Assembly: GCA_029582165.1 (NCBI GenBank)
Contig: CM055868.1
Span: 16,479,891 to 16,543,890 of the forward strand
DNA from: Portulaca oleracea
Lineage: Eukaryota > Streptophyta > Magnoliopsida > Caryophyllales > Portulacaceae
Length of the DNA stretch: 64,000 nt
Direction: 5' to 3'
Below, piece after piece: positions 34,953-46,520 of the stretch. Position 1 is the stretch's first letter. Each line of letters starts with the position of its first letter. The position numbers and the translations under genes were made by a program. Below the pieces are notes generated by a model. It made no database searches, was not told the DNA's origin, and was given only the letters and a program-made list of their open reading frames with translations.

Positions 34953-36623
34953 TGTAACGTGGTTTGTGAGACCTCGGTTTTGTCGTTCTTCCACAGGGAG
35001 CTAGGGGCCTTAGCCAAAACTACTTGACTCTAGGTGGGGTTTAGGATCAAGAAAGGGTGATAGATTTTTGGGGGTAAAAACAGCACAAACACACTAGGTT
35101 CGGTCAGAAAGGTGAGACAATAGGTGTCGGGAGACTTTCGGGATGCAAACGGGGATAAGGAAGTGGGTTTTGCAGCAAGAGAGTAACGAGAAGGGGAAAT
35201 CAATTGGTAACTCCGTTGGAAAAATACTCACCGGGCTTCCTCTTTCAAGGATAGTCTGGATTAACTTCCCCAAAGTCCATAGACAGACCCGGGGAAGTTG
35301 ATGAAACGGAATTTCCTAGTTAGTTTCTATTCGCTTTCGCGAACTAGAACACTAACTATCCCAATTCCTACCTTCCAACAAGCGTTGGATGTATTCGGGA
35401 TGCTTTCGCACCTAAATACATCCCACTTGAGGGAAGGATGGGGTTGGGAAGTTGATTTCCTAACTAGTTACTCACTAATATTGCTAACCCAAACCTAATC
35501 ACCCATTCACACCCTTAATATCTCCCTAACCCATTAGGGTTCTAGCCACTAAACATCCTAACTATCATGATACTAACATCAACAACATTAATCATGCTTA
35601 AAAGGGTAAACAAGAACAATAAACAATCAACAAAGCCAATAATAACAACAAAAGCAAAAACATGGATTAATAAATAAACTATGAAGTAAAAGAGAGAAAG
35701 GTTAAGAAGTGCTCATTAATGGTGATGACAAAGAGGAAAAACTTCTGAATAAATAAGCTCCAATGCTCCAAATATGATAATAATCTTCAATCTTGAAATA
35801 AAACTTGAGAGAATCCAATACAAGAATCAATAAACTCAGCAGTAATCTTCACTACCCTCTAATCCAAAGCTTAAAAATGTGATAAAAGAAGGCTAAAGTA
35901 TGATAAAAGGTAGCTAAAGACTGATTAAAGATGTTCTCCTCTGCTAAAATGACCTAAAACAATATATAGTAACTCAGGTTGTTACTCAAAACTCATCATT
36001 TAACGCTACAGACAAAACGTGTCCCGCAGGGGACCGTGGGCACGGTCAAGGTGACCGTGGCCACGGTCCTGCGTAAGGCAGGAAAATTTCTCTTCGCTCC
36101 GCGATCTGGTGGGCGCGGTACCCATGCACCGTGGGCACGGTGTAGGCGATTAGGGTTGACATCTTTTCGCTCCTTCGCACCGCCGTGGCTACGGTCATGG
36201 GAGACCGTGGCCACGGTCTTGTTCGGCCAGCTGCTCCCTGGGGCAGGACAGTGATCTCACCGTGGCTACGGTCAGGTTGACTGTGACCACGGTCCATCTC
36301 GGGTTGCAACTCTCCTTCCTTAGGCATTTGGCTCCATCTTACCGTGGTTACGGTCAAGGTGGCCACGCGATCTATCTCGCCATGATTTATCTTGAGGCTT
36401 CCGCTGCCTTTGACACGACCAGGGCTCGGGAAATCTTAGGGAATCTCGGGATTCCCAAGATTGGTGTAAAAATAGTCCATTTAGCATCGTTTTGAGTAAA
36501 ACCCTCGGAAACTACAAAAATAACCAAAACGCATTAAAAGTTATTAAAACGAGCTACGAGACAAGTCAAAAGCCTAAGCCTAAGGATTTAGGCGGTATTT
36601 AGACGCGAAATCGGGTCTAAACA
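34953..36623 (-). repeat. 5' LTR of Athila-like family B (1671 bp)
   Basis: On the minus strand it begins TGTTTAGACCCGATTTC (36623) and ends ACGTTACA (34953). The start parallels TGTTTAGTCCCATTTTAGGG of family A, including the following CTAAATACC block. The end shares GAACGACAAAACCGAGG with the family A 3' LTR. The palindrome array is 269 bp from the start, and a minus-strand TATA-like box (plus strand AATATATAGT, 35961-35970) follows it. Confidence 0.88.
36033..36354 (-). repeat. Palindrome array, consensus ACCGTG-NN-CACGGT, in LTR U3
   Basis: Eight units at 36033, 36054, 36128, 36182, 36204, 36259, 36280 and 36341. Centres are GG, GC, AC and GT with arms largely intact; several units have TACGGT instead of CACGGT. 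The array ends 63 bp before the TATA-like box. Confidence 0.9.
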
Positions 36624-38918
36624 AGTTCAAGTTCAAGCGACCATAACTTTTTTGTTCAGACTCCGATCGAGGCGATTCAAAAGGTGTTGGAAAGCTTATA
36701 ATGTGTAACTTACACTCATAGAAAGAAATAAAGCCAATGAGACTTGCGGAAACAATGGGATTCAAAATGATGAGCACATACATGTGGAAATGGTGAAAAA
36801 TGAAGGTTTTTGTGGTGGGTTGGTGAGGTGACTAAAAAGTGAGCAAGGCTAGACGACCTTCCTCATTTTCTAGTCTCTTTTGCTCCTCTTTTTGGGCCTT
36901 GTCACTTCTGGGACCAGCTAGTTAGATTTGAAGCAAGGCTACTTGGTTTTGCTTTGTTTTTAACTCATTTTTAGCTCATTTTAGGTTTTTTTTTTGTGCG
37001 TAATCTTGTAATGAGGTATTCGCGTAGCTCTCGGTTACACTTGTGCACTTGTCCCGGTACAAAATTCGGTGTCTATGCCAACGCATTCCGATTACGTATC
37101 CTTGAAGATGTTAGGGCTAATGATTGAGGTGAAAATGGTAAACACTGCAAACCACACTAGAGGTGAAGATAACATGACTCCTTTGTAGAACTCCTAATGT
37201 CGTGTATTTCCATATTTGCATTCCTGATTTGAATTGAAGAGCTCATTCACCCATATGAAAATTTAAGCCTAACACATCCATCCACCCACATCTTCCATCT
37301 TACGCTCCATCACATTCCCACTCTTCACCTTTTGTTAAGTCCAAAGTTAATGGAGAGAAGAAAGGCTAACTTCATCACCAAAGCCAAGTTAGGCAAAAGG
37401 AGAGATGAATTAAAGAACAAATAAATAAGATGAGGCCAACCTAAATCCCTTTATGGTGGGAAAAAGGAGAGATGAGTGAACAAGAGGAGAGAAGCTAACA
37501 TGAGCACTCACTCATCGGGTTAGGCAAAAGTAGAGAATTCAAATGAACAAGATCAATCATCTCTAAAAGTGAATCTCACCATCAAATCAATCATGCAGCT
37601 CAACAAGACATGACTAAGATAGGAGGCTTCCAACCGTTTTACCACATATATCATCATCCCATTTATTCTCACCTTGCCGTTTTACCTACGTTAATACCTT
37701 CTCGTACCACCACCATAAACCCGGTCATTCATTTTATGACAATCTCATCTCTAAACCTACACACAAAATTGTGTTGTTGGTAACATACATCATCAAGAAG
37801 AGGGTTATAGACTGAAGTCATTAAGTTTGGAAAATTCAGGTTGGAAGGGGAAATGAGATCGATAAAATTGAAAAAAAGACTTTAAAAAAAATGTAAGTAT
37901 GAAAACAAGAAGAAAAAGAACGTAAGAGGTAGTTGTCGGTCTACTTAAGTCACCCGCACACATAGCAAAACCTCCGTGTCCATCCTTCGCGTCAATTTAG
38001 TCCTTTAACCCTCAAGTATATTACAAAGTCCTTTGTAAGGCACCAATCCCTTAAAGTTGCATCCGTACAACTACGGTTGGCTCAATTACACGCTGGATAC
38101 GTAGAACAACCTCTCTGAGGCCCAGCTGTTACAATTCACTTTAGAAATCTATCATTAAATTATTTGGTCTTTTAGAGATAAAACAAAAAGTGGCTAGCCC
38201 GAAAACTTGATAAGGTGGATTAGACAAAAGGTGAGGAAACCTTGGACATTAGAGCACTCTTGCGCTTCTATCTACTATATCCAACAGACTTGGATTTCCC
38301 TTCATACACAAATCCATCAAATCGTCACTCCTCTATAGCCATTTGACCATCTATTTCCTTATGAGATAAACCCATGAGATACGGTCTTCCATCCATAGAT
38401 CATCTCTGGAGCGGTTCCCAATGCGCCGTGGATTGATGAATAAATATAGCTTGAGTTGTTGTTATGGAGGAGATGATAGAAAACCTCTTGAACACCCATA
38501 AACAATAGAATAGAGAGAGAATGAAGCCAAATTCAATCATCCATGCTTGAACATCTCAATATTAGCCTTGAACTTGAATAATAACAAGAAGAATAACCAA
38601 AATCAACCAAGAACATAAACCTTGAACACCAAATGGGATTGGATAAAGGATAATCCACCACCAAAACCTAACACCCCACCATGACCATCATAAAGGAAAC
38701 ATCCACCAAATGATCAATAAAGAGATGACTTGCTAACACCACCATTACAAATGGATAAAGTAAGAACAAGATTTTTGAGAGAAAGGGAGAAAACCCTAAC
38801 AATGCATTAGCCTATCATTCATCAACATAATCTACCTTGGAAAATAAGCTAAGGGGGTATTTATACTAATTGGGGGGGAGGGGTAAAACAGAAAATTACA
38901 AAGATTATCCACAAAACA

Positions 38919-39022
38919 CGCGTCGCATCAAGGTGTCGCGGGTGCGACGGGCAACGGGCGCAACAACATCATTTAGGCAGAAGGGGGTCGCGGGTGCGAC
39001 CCATGCGTCGCGGGCGCGACCG
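38919..39022 (-). repeat. Palindrome array, consensus GTCGCG-NN-YGCGAC
   Basis: Units GTCGCGGGTGCGAC (38934), again inside GGTCGCGGGTGCGACC (about 38988), and GTCGCGGGCGCGAC (39007), plus a half-unit GCGTCGC at 38920. As in families A and B the unit is 14 bp with 6-bp arms and a 2-nt centre (here GG). It lies about 52-67 bp from a minus-strand TATA-like box. Confidence 0.8.
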
Positions 39023-39260
39023 TCTTCTAGGTAGCTTTTCCCTGCTGACTTCAAACGCGCATAACTTCTTCATCCGAACTTCTTTTAGGCACATAAGATA
39101 TCGATAGAAAGCTCTCGGTGTGTACTTTAAGCTCCCAAAATTTGTGACCCATTGAAGTTATATTGAAAGGAGTTATGACCCAAAGAGTGAAGGCGTGTCC
39201 ATTCCGACAACCCACATTGACCCTTTTCCGCTTATTCTTTATGAAAGACTCCGAACCCTT

Positions 39261-39926
39261 TTAAAGGCATGAAGTAGGTCCCGATGAGGACCCGTAGCTC
39301 CACTTCCATGGTCCGAGGTCCCATTTGAAGTGGATGCCACACCCAATGCCGATCAAACCACGCCTCCAGGGTCCCGGGTCCACCTTGAAATGCACTCCAC
39401 ACCCGACCTTAGAGTTGATTTCTTCGTGTTCTTTGGTGGAGGTGAGGATAGACTTGGAAACCATGGATCCCGAGGCTCGGGCCCCAGCCCGGTACGCTCC
39501 ATACCCCCCTTCTTGAAAAAGAGTTGCCCTCAACTCTTGGGAGTTAAAATGAAGGTTCACTCCGGGACTCGGCCAACCGTTACATGAACCATCCAACATA
39601 CTGATCACGATCACGCTATGAACTCCATCCTGCTTGAAGAGATAGGAATTCTTGAAGAGGCTTGGGGGTGAAGGACAAAGGATGGAAGGAGGAAATTTTT
39701 GAGGAGTTAGGGAACGCTCAACCTCACTAAGCTTGCCACTCGGTAAAGACAAAGCTATGGATCGCTTGTCCTCACCAACAGCACACTCATCTCGTGTTTC
39801 GCTCAAAAGGAGGTTCCTCAACTCACATCCCATAGAGGTTTTGATTCGAGGTGGGGTTAAGGGATTCAAGCACTCAAAGTCAAGTAAATGATCTTCATTC
39901 AACACACAATCCCATAAATATTGCAT
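39261..39926 (-). pseudogene. Retroelement-related ORF of uncertain identity (221 codons)
   Basis: The frame starts MQYLWDCVLNEDHLLDFECL. It contains LHFNSQELRATLFQEGGYGA, which resembles the LRxNxFQEGEDD ending of chromovirus polyproteins, then GARASGSMVSKS. The tail holds two degenerate copies of GCG(V/I)HFK(V/W)D(P/L)GPW. I do not recognise a domain. If the FQEGG motif marks the polyprotein end, the rest is translated untranslated/LTR DNA. It is not a host gene as far as can be seen. Confidence 0.35.
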
Positions 39927-40369
39927 CTCGAACTACCAATAGTACCCAATCAACAACGAATCCTCGAATAACCAATGTCGCCCAAATATCATGTATGGCT
40001 TCAAATAGTTCACTTCACAACGTCCAACATGCAAGCAATATTCACCAAAGGACGACACAAATGAAGAACTCAAAAACTTAGGTTGAATTAGAATCAAGGC
40101 ATCACCAATCCCAAATTCGTCACTAAACAACAAACGAACACCAAGATTCCTAGCATGCCACTCAAAACATAGTGAATTTTCAATCATAGACATCACATGC
40201 TCATAATGCAATTATCACGCCAACAAACATTCTCAAACAACCAATGCCTCTCAAAGATCATGCACGACTCACCCAAAGACTCAAACAACTAATTTACATA
40301 ATTTATAATCAATTTCCGGCAAGTGAGACATGATTACATAATTGCATCATGTAAAACTAATTTATATAT

Positions 40370-42221
40370 TGTTCGGGCTCGTTCCGAGTCGAATTCTTCT
40401 CCTTTATAGGGTATTTTTGCTTGTCTTTAATAATTATTTTAGTAGTTTTATTATGTTTTTATTCTATTATTAGATTTTATAGCATTTTATTATTTTTGTT
40501 ATTATTATTGTTAATATGAAACAAAAATGTAAATATTAGAAATAAATAATAAAAACCTATTCTAATCTAATTCTAATTCCTAATTTCTACCCAGCCCAAT
40601 CTTTCCCCTCCTTTCTCTCATTCTCGGCCCAAATACAATACCTAGCCCAACCTACCCGTCAACCCTTATACCGAAACCCTAATCCATAAACCGACCCATT
40701 TCCCCTCTCTCCTATTTCAGCCGAACTAAAACTCCCCCAAAACCATAATCTAATTCTAATTCCCCTTTTCATTCTTTCCCCTCATCTTCCTCTTTTCCCT
40801 CTCATTTCTCTCACTTTTCTCTTTCTCACTAGCGCAGACACGACCGAACCAACCTCACCACCATTTTCAATCCAACTCCAACTCCAACTCCATCTCCTTC
40901 TCTCTTCACTCGAACTCATCTCTCTTCTCATCTCTCTTCTCATCTCCTTCTCTCTTTCTCTCATCTCTTATCTCTTTCTCGCGAATTTCTCATTCTCATT
41001 CTCATTCGATTTCTTTTTCTCATTTTCAGATTCGGCTAACGGGAAGTACAATGGAGGAGCAATTGACGCACCCACCACCATCTCCATCCTCATCCTAACC
41101 GAATGCATCTCAGCCATCCAACTAGAAAGAGGATCGAGGGCTGAGATTTGAAGGGGAAGCTCGAGATCGACTATAAAAGGGGAAGAAGAGGAGGTTTTCG
41201 AGCAGCATCATTCTAGGGTTCGTTCTAGGTTTAGAATCAGATTAGGTTTAATTTCGCTTTCATTTTTGGTTTTGAATTCCTGTTTTCGCTTTTCTCTTTA
41301 ATCGATTATGGTTTGTTTTGAATAGTTTTGAACTTCTGTTTCGTTCTGTTTTACTCTGAATTTGGTTTGGTTTTGGTAATGATTCATTCAGTTTTTGATG
41401 TAATATTCGAATTAGTATTGGATTGTTCTTAATGTTCGATGCATTTGTGTTTGGCATTCTGGTGAATTTTGGTTGCTCTTGGTTTGAATTTGGTGATGTT
41501 CTGCTCGACTTTCTCCCTGTCTCTGCTCATCTCTAATTTTGTCTTTCTCGAATTTTCCCTTTCCTTTCCTTCCTCTGTTCGATCGATGGACAGTAGGGAG
41601 TGGGGGTGATTTTTCTGTTTTTCTTCTTCTGATTTCTGTCTTCTCTTCCTTATCGGTTCTCTGTTTCACTCTTTCTTTTTCTTAATTTATTTGTCCTTCT
41701 TCATAAGGTCGGATTAGGGTAGATATTAGGGTTCTCTTTGGTTAGTTTTTATTAAGGTTTTGTTTAGGATTTGTTTTAGTAAAATTTCCATTAGTCTTTA
41801 TTAGATTAGCCAAAAAACATCCAATCCAACTTTTAGTGAGGAGGAAGGCTAAGGGTCACAAATTCCACTCTCAAGTGGGGATTCGGAGATTCTTAGTAAT
41901 CCAATTCACGCTTTCTTATTTGTTCGGGAGAAAGTTCAAGGTGAAGGATTCAATTGAAGTTAGTTCATCAAAGGTATAATTTCTCGTTCCCAATTTCATT
42001 ATTATTAGTAGTTTAATTGCTTTCTTTAATTTCATGCTTTTATTGCTTTCCTAAATTCCATGTCTAGGTTTGTTTTATTGTTTTCCTTTACATAATTTAT
42101 CGCTTTCCGCATTGTGAGAAAACCCCTTTACACAAACCGATTCCCTCAATCAAGCCTAACACCCATCCCTGAGACCGACAACCTTAACTCATAAAAACCA
42201 CAAAAAATTACAACCGAACAT
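40370..42221 (+). repeat. LTR-like block (family F) with TATA box
   Basis: It starts TGTTCGGGCTCGTTCC and has pyrimidine-rich DNA with many AATTCTAATT words. A strong TATA box ACTATAAAAGG lies at 41170-41180. The downstream part ends with CCCTGAGACCGACAACC (42164), similar to CCCTGAGTTCGACAA near the ends of the Athila-like LTRs here. There is no palindrome array before its TATA box. No second copy or target duplication was found, so the LTR call rests on architecture only. Confidence 0.45.
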
Positions 42222-42276
42222 ATATCAATTCAATCGATTAATATCACAAAAACAAATAATCGATTAATATCACACA

Positions 42277-42589
42277 TGTCACTTGTGGCCCTCCCCTGAA
42301 CTGTGTGTGGTAAGGATGCGGTAATGGTTGTGGTGGATCGATATTCTCCAAGATGGCAAATTTTTGTCGCTTGTGAGAAAACCGATGATGCCACCCATAT
42401 CTCCAATCTTTTCTTCCGGGAAATAGTGAGGTTGCACAACATTCTAAGGACCATCGTCTTGGACCGGGACACAAAGTTCATAAGCCACTTTTAGAGGTCC
42501 TTTTGGAAGCTACATGGCATCAAACTCCTATTTAGCACGTCTTACCATCCTCAAACCGATGGGCAAACAGAGGTAACCAACAAGACCCT
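42277..42589 (+). pseudogene. Chromovirus-type integrase, front part (split by insertion)
   Basis: The frame gives [26 protein letters not shown], then [35 protein letters not shown] and YHPQTDGQTEV, a Ty3/Gypsy chromovirus integrase core with D and D(R)D motifs. TGA (42298) and TAG (about 42493) interrupt it. It ends at NKTL, the ACCCT target site of the 42590-48235 insertion, and continues at 48241. Just before it two 17-bp direct copies of AATCGATTAATATCACA (42233, 42259) mark the 5' truncation joint. Confidence 0.9.
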
Positions 42590-42644
42590 TGTTTAGTCCC
42601 TGAGAGAGAACGAAAAAACCGAGGTCTTACAAGCCGCTGGTACA
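42590..42644 (+). repeat. 5' LTR remnant, 55 bp
   Basis: TGTTTAGTCCC, the first 11 bases of the LTR, is joined to TGAGAGAGAACG... GCTGGTACA, its last about 44 bases. The joint lies at TCCC, which occurs on both sides in the intact 3' LTR (AGTCCCATTT and CTCCCTGAGAG). This points to an about 1.66-kb deletion by microhomology that kept both LTR tips. Confidence 0.92.
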
Positions 42645-42649
42645 CAAAA

Positions 42650-42666
42650 TGGCACCATTGCCGGGG
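42650..42666 (+). promoter_or_regulatory. Primer binding site, tRNA-Asp type
   Basis: TGGCACCATTGCCGGGG, 5 bases after the LTR, matches the tRNA-Asp(GUC) complement with two changes, as in Athila/Tat elements. Confidence 0.85.
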
Positions 42667-42881
42667 AGCCAGCGCCCCTAGTTTTAGTTTCTTGGTCTTT
42701 GGTTAATTGAGTTTGCTTTCACGCTAGAAATTAGTTTGTGCCAATCCAAATGAATTTGATGCTTCTATCGGTTCTTGTTGATGCATGTAGGTACGCCCTA
42801 ATGTTCTACCGAGCATCGTAGGAGGTTTCAAGTCCTAATAGGTGAAGTCCAAGCTGATTCACCCCGTACCCTTCTATCATA

Positions 42882-44798
42882 TGTCGTTCCATCATCAGTG
42901 CACGGAGGCAATCCTATCATCCTCGCCACTACCACCCACCGCAACATTCGAGTTCAAACCATACACTGGACGCTTTTGAGAGAAACCAATTCTATGGAGA
43001 TGGCTTCGAGGATCCTATCGATCATATTAGAAGATTTGAAGGTCGGATTGGTTTTGTGCATATGCCAGAGGTATCTTCGGAGTTTTTGAAATTGAAGCTT
43101 TTCCCTTTCACATTGGGAGGAAAAGCTAAGATGTGGCTCGACATTTGTCCGCCCGGTACATATACTATTTGGGATGTATTGAGCCGGGATTTTCTTCACC
43201 ATTTCTTTCCAGTTAATGAGACGCATAGGCTTCGACAAGCTATCTTGAATTTCAAGCAAGAGCTGGGAGAAACTCTTTTCGATTCATGGGCAAGGTTTAA
43301 ACTTCTTCAAAGGCGATGTCCACATCACAATCTTCCGAATTGGTTATTGTTACATCAGTTTTACCTTGGGCTTCAAGACGATCTTAAAGACTCAATTGAT
43401 ATTGCATCGGGAGGAATATTCCTTATGAAGACTTAGCATCAAGCAAATGTTTTCCTTCACGAGTTATTTCAACATTCTCCTTCTTGGGGAAGCCGTCGGA
43501 GTTTAGGAAGTAAAGGCTATTCTTTGGAGAACGAACCTACTATCAAATTCCTTGTGGGCGTCGTCCAAGAGATGCAACAAAAGATGGTATCTAATGGAAC
43601 AACCAATTGGGAGTCGCAGGAGACCCAACCCTCCACCCAAAACATCCAATATTTCTCACCCAACCACCAAAACCAAGAAGTTTGGCAACCCACTTATCAC
43701 CAACCTACTCCTCATCTTCAAGAACCCCAACCATCTCAAGGGTCCAACATAGAGAAGTTGCTGAAGCAAATTGTTGAAAATCAAGAGAATGATAGGGCTC
43801 GCCTCGAGAACATTGAAAATCAATGGGCCCAAACGGCTCATATAGACTACATCCCTCAAACCGTCCCCATACAACCTCAACCTACTCCAATGGTGCCGGT
43901 GAATCTTATTACCCTCCGGAGTGAAGGGGAAGCGATAGTACCAAATTTTGCGGAAGAGGGATGTTTGAGAGAAGAAGAAAAAGCGAGTGAGTTGGAGATG
44001 AATGAAGAAAGGGAGGTGTTTCTTGAAGAAGCTGAAAGTGAGAATGAGGAGAAGTTGAGTGAGGAAGAAGAATTCAATGAGGAAATAGGTGGGTGCTTGA
44101 TAGAACCTTATACTTTTGAGCTTTCATGTGAGCGTCCTTTGGAGGAGATCCTTCTTGAGCCTATCCACGTTGAGCCTGATGGTAGTGAGGTCGTGTTCCT
44201 CACTAATCTTACTGATGGGGCATATACTCGAGAGGTGGAGGATGTTCCCTTGGAGGAACCTTTATTTGAGCGTATGGAGGTCCATGATTTTATTATCAAT
44301 GATGAAGCATCTTTGGAGTTTCCCCTTCCTCAAGTAGAGTTTGAGTACTTCCCGATCACTTCGAATTATTTCATTGAAGAAGAATTCAAAGAAGGGGTTG
44401 AGAAGGAAGAAGAATTCTCGAAGGAAGATGACTGTCATCAACTCATGCTTGCTCCCAAGGCTCCAAAACTCCGGGAAACAAGTAAAGTGGAGTTTAAATT
44501 GCCTCCTCATCTATTCCACTCTATTCGACCGCCGGAGGAGCAACTTGCTTGGTTCACTATGGTAGTTGGGAGATGTTGGAAGAAGATGAGAAAAAGAAGG
44601 TGGAAGAAACATAAGAAGCCACTGCCTTTCTTCGCCCCGAGGCCAACTACAAACTGGTTAGATCATCTTGACCTTTATGCTTGCAAAGTGGGGAATTGTT
44701 GGAAAGGGAGGAAAAGAAAATGGTGGAAGAGATGGAAAATGTTCCTATCTTGTTCACCCCGTCTTTCAAGAATCAAACGGGTATTTAGGTCAAGCTAG
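42882..44798 (+). pseudogene. Gag with long acidic C-terminal extension, one in-frame stop
   Basis: One frame runs about 640 codons. The gag part has FYGDGFEDPIDHIRRFEG, LKLFPFTLGGKAKMWLDICP, HFFPVNETHRLRQAIL and CPHHNLPNWLLLHQFYLGLQ, the Retrotrans_gag core of Athila/Tat elements. A single TAG at 43434 follows GGIFLMKT; the frame then continues HQANVFLHELFQHSPSW. A Gln/Pro/Asn-rich linker (43580-43920) leads to LITLRSEGEAI and a very acidic region of about 180 residues (43930-44440), then a short Lys/Arg/Trp-rich end. No CCHC knuckle or protease motif is visible. The start codon is unclear. The long open acidic region suggests the fusion was maintained before the stop arose. Confidence 0.85.
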
Positions 44799-46508
44799 GG
44801 ACCTAAAACAAGCACTACATAGGAGGTAACCCATACTTCCGTTTTGATTAATTTCTTTTCTTTTGTTTCTTTTTCTTGTTTCTAATCCTGCATGCGGATC
44901 TTACGAGCCTTGCTTGTTTTTACTTGAATATCCTAATCCTTTGCTCGATTATCACGGATCGCGGATTGAGTAATCATTTATTTTGAAGAACTCGAGGTAA
45001 TATCTCTCCGCTCTTCTATTTTTGAGTTGAATATCCTATGATCCATGCTGCATGCTTGATTTTCTTTTGGGTGGCGAACCCCTTTGAGTGTTTATGTTGG
45101 GGTATATTGCTGTTGGAGCCGTGTGGGCTCGGGTCACCACCACTTTTGTTTGCTAGTTGTTCTTGTTTGTTTGTTCTTTTCGGTTCTCTACCCTTTTTCT
45201 TGTGACACATTCCCACTATGAGGACATTGTGGCGTTTTAAGTGTGGGGGGGTGAGAGATATTTGCTTCAAGGGTAGATCACCTAGCTGTTTTTGTTTTTA
45301 TTTTCTTAGTTTTTGCTTAAAATTAAAAAAAAATTCGTGTGAAAAAGGAGAAAAAAGGGAGTGAAAACCTTTAAAGTTTTTCTTTTAGTTTTGTTTTTGT
45401 TCTGCTTTGTTTCCTAGATCTCGTTATTGAAGTTGAGAAGCCGTTCTTAAGCTTCTTTAAAAGTAACCGGTTGGAGCATTTTCGACCCCATCTCGGGTTT
45501 TAGTCAAGACTTACCCCTAATAGACTCCCTTCATTAAGTGTCTATTGAGACTCCCGTTCTTTTCACGTTCTGATTGGAACCGAGAGATTTTAGGGGCTCG
45601 TGTCCGAGTTTGTTTTGTTGCTCATTTAGCAAATTCGAAAACGAAGAAAAGAAATTCATAAGGTACAATAACCTGAATAAGTGGAGCGTGTCGCTGAATG
45701 ACACTAACCACCTACACTTAGCCAACCTACACGGCCAGATGCCAGATGCATCGATACCCCTTAACCCTCCTCCTATATCGCTTTGCGACGGAGAGGCGAA
45801 TGGAAAAGACCGTGTTGGGAGGGTATACCCCTTATATGGGCCGTCCAATTCCCGAAAGTAAGGCTAATACCGACCTTTAAAAAGAAAATAAAAAAAAAAA
45901 TATAGGAGAAAGTGAAACGGAAAAATTTTCTTGCTTCTAAATAAAGTGGGGCCTCTCCTTGCATCACCTACGGCCCTCACCAAGCCAAGGGCAACCAAAT
46001 GCGAGGGAGGGCAACATTTCTCTTGGTTGTTTCGTTGTTTCCAAATTTGGACACGAGTCTTTAAAACCTTTGATTCCGTTAGAACCCACTTGCATATTTG
46101 CACATGGGGTTTCGCAGTATAAGGTGTAGGGAGTTAAAACCTTCAAGATTGACCTTTATCCGAGTGTGGTGTTTGTGAGATGCTCCTAATTTACTTTTGG
46201 AGGCTTAATAACGTTTTCTTAGTTTGGATTGCGAGATCTTTTGAATCAAAGCCTTTGTTTTTCTTTCTTTTTGTTTTCTTCGGTTTTGTTTTCACTTTCC
46301 CTCTCTCCTTTTTCTTTGGCTTTTGTGGGTACAACAGCTATAAACCCTCACGAGACCCACCTCATCCACCCTGCCAATGGGGTTTAAAGGGCTTGATGCA
46401 TGTGCTAAATGCATCCGCGATTTCTGCGAAAGTGAGTTAGTTGCTTTTGTTTAGTTCTAGTTTCTTAGTTTCTTTTGTTTAGTTTTGCTCGGGACGAGCA
46501 AAAGGCTA
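44799..46508 (+). other. 3' untranslated region of the gag-only element
   Basis: About 1.7 kb with no convincing coding frame. It includes GTGTGGGGGGGTGAG (about 45240), a second polypurine-like motif resembling the real one at 46509. T-rich stretches occur at 44850-44930 and 46240-46320. Confidence 0.6.
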
Positions 46509-46520
46509 AGTGTGGGGGGG
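46509..46520 (+). promoter_or_regulatory. Polypurine tract
   Basis: AGTGTGGGGGGG ends exactly at the TG of the 3' LTR. Confidence 0.9.

Larger units (their letters stand above)
32173..36623 (-). mobile_element. Athila-like Gypsy retrotransposon (family B), internally deleted and 3'-truncated
   Basis: In minus-strand order: a 5' LTR (36623-34953), a primer site, a partial integrase (34929-about 34120), a non-coding stretch with a palindrome array (33696-33430), and an Athila-type accessory ORF (32868-32173). Gag, protease, RT and RNase H are missing: the primer site runs almost straight into the integrase. No 3' LTR is present. Placement of the accessory ORF behind the integrase fits the Athila layout. 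Confidence 0.8.
36624..40369. other. Unassigned, probably minus-strand LTR-retrotransposon DNA (family C)
   Basis: No host gene is seen. A minus-strand LTR is suggested by a G+C-rich palindrome array (38919-39022) followed, on the minus strand, by AGTATAAATACC (about 38868-38857) as TATA box. To its right lies an ORF (39261-39926) with a motif resembling the end of a Gypsy polyprotein. CATAACTTCTTCATCCGAAC (39060) is a type of sequence I associate with plant Gypsy LTRs. The rest (36624-38800) is AC-rich DNA with no recognisable feature. Exact LTR ends could not be found. Confidence 0.45.

Noticed and set aside
34940..35017. Start codon of the minus-strand integrase ORF
   Set aside because: It lies in the LTR end and primer site; the frame is open there by chance after the internal deletion.
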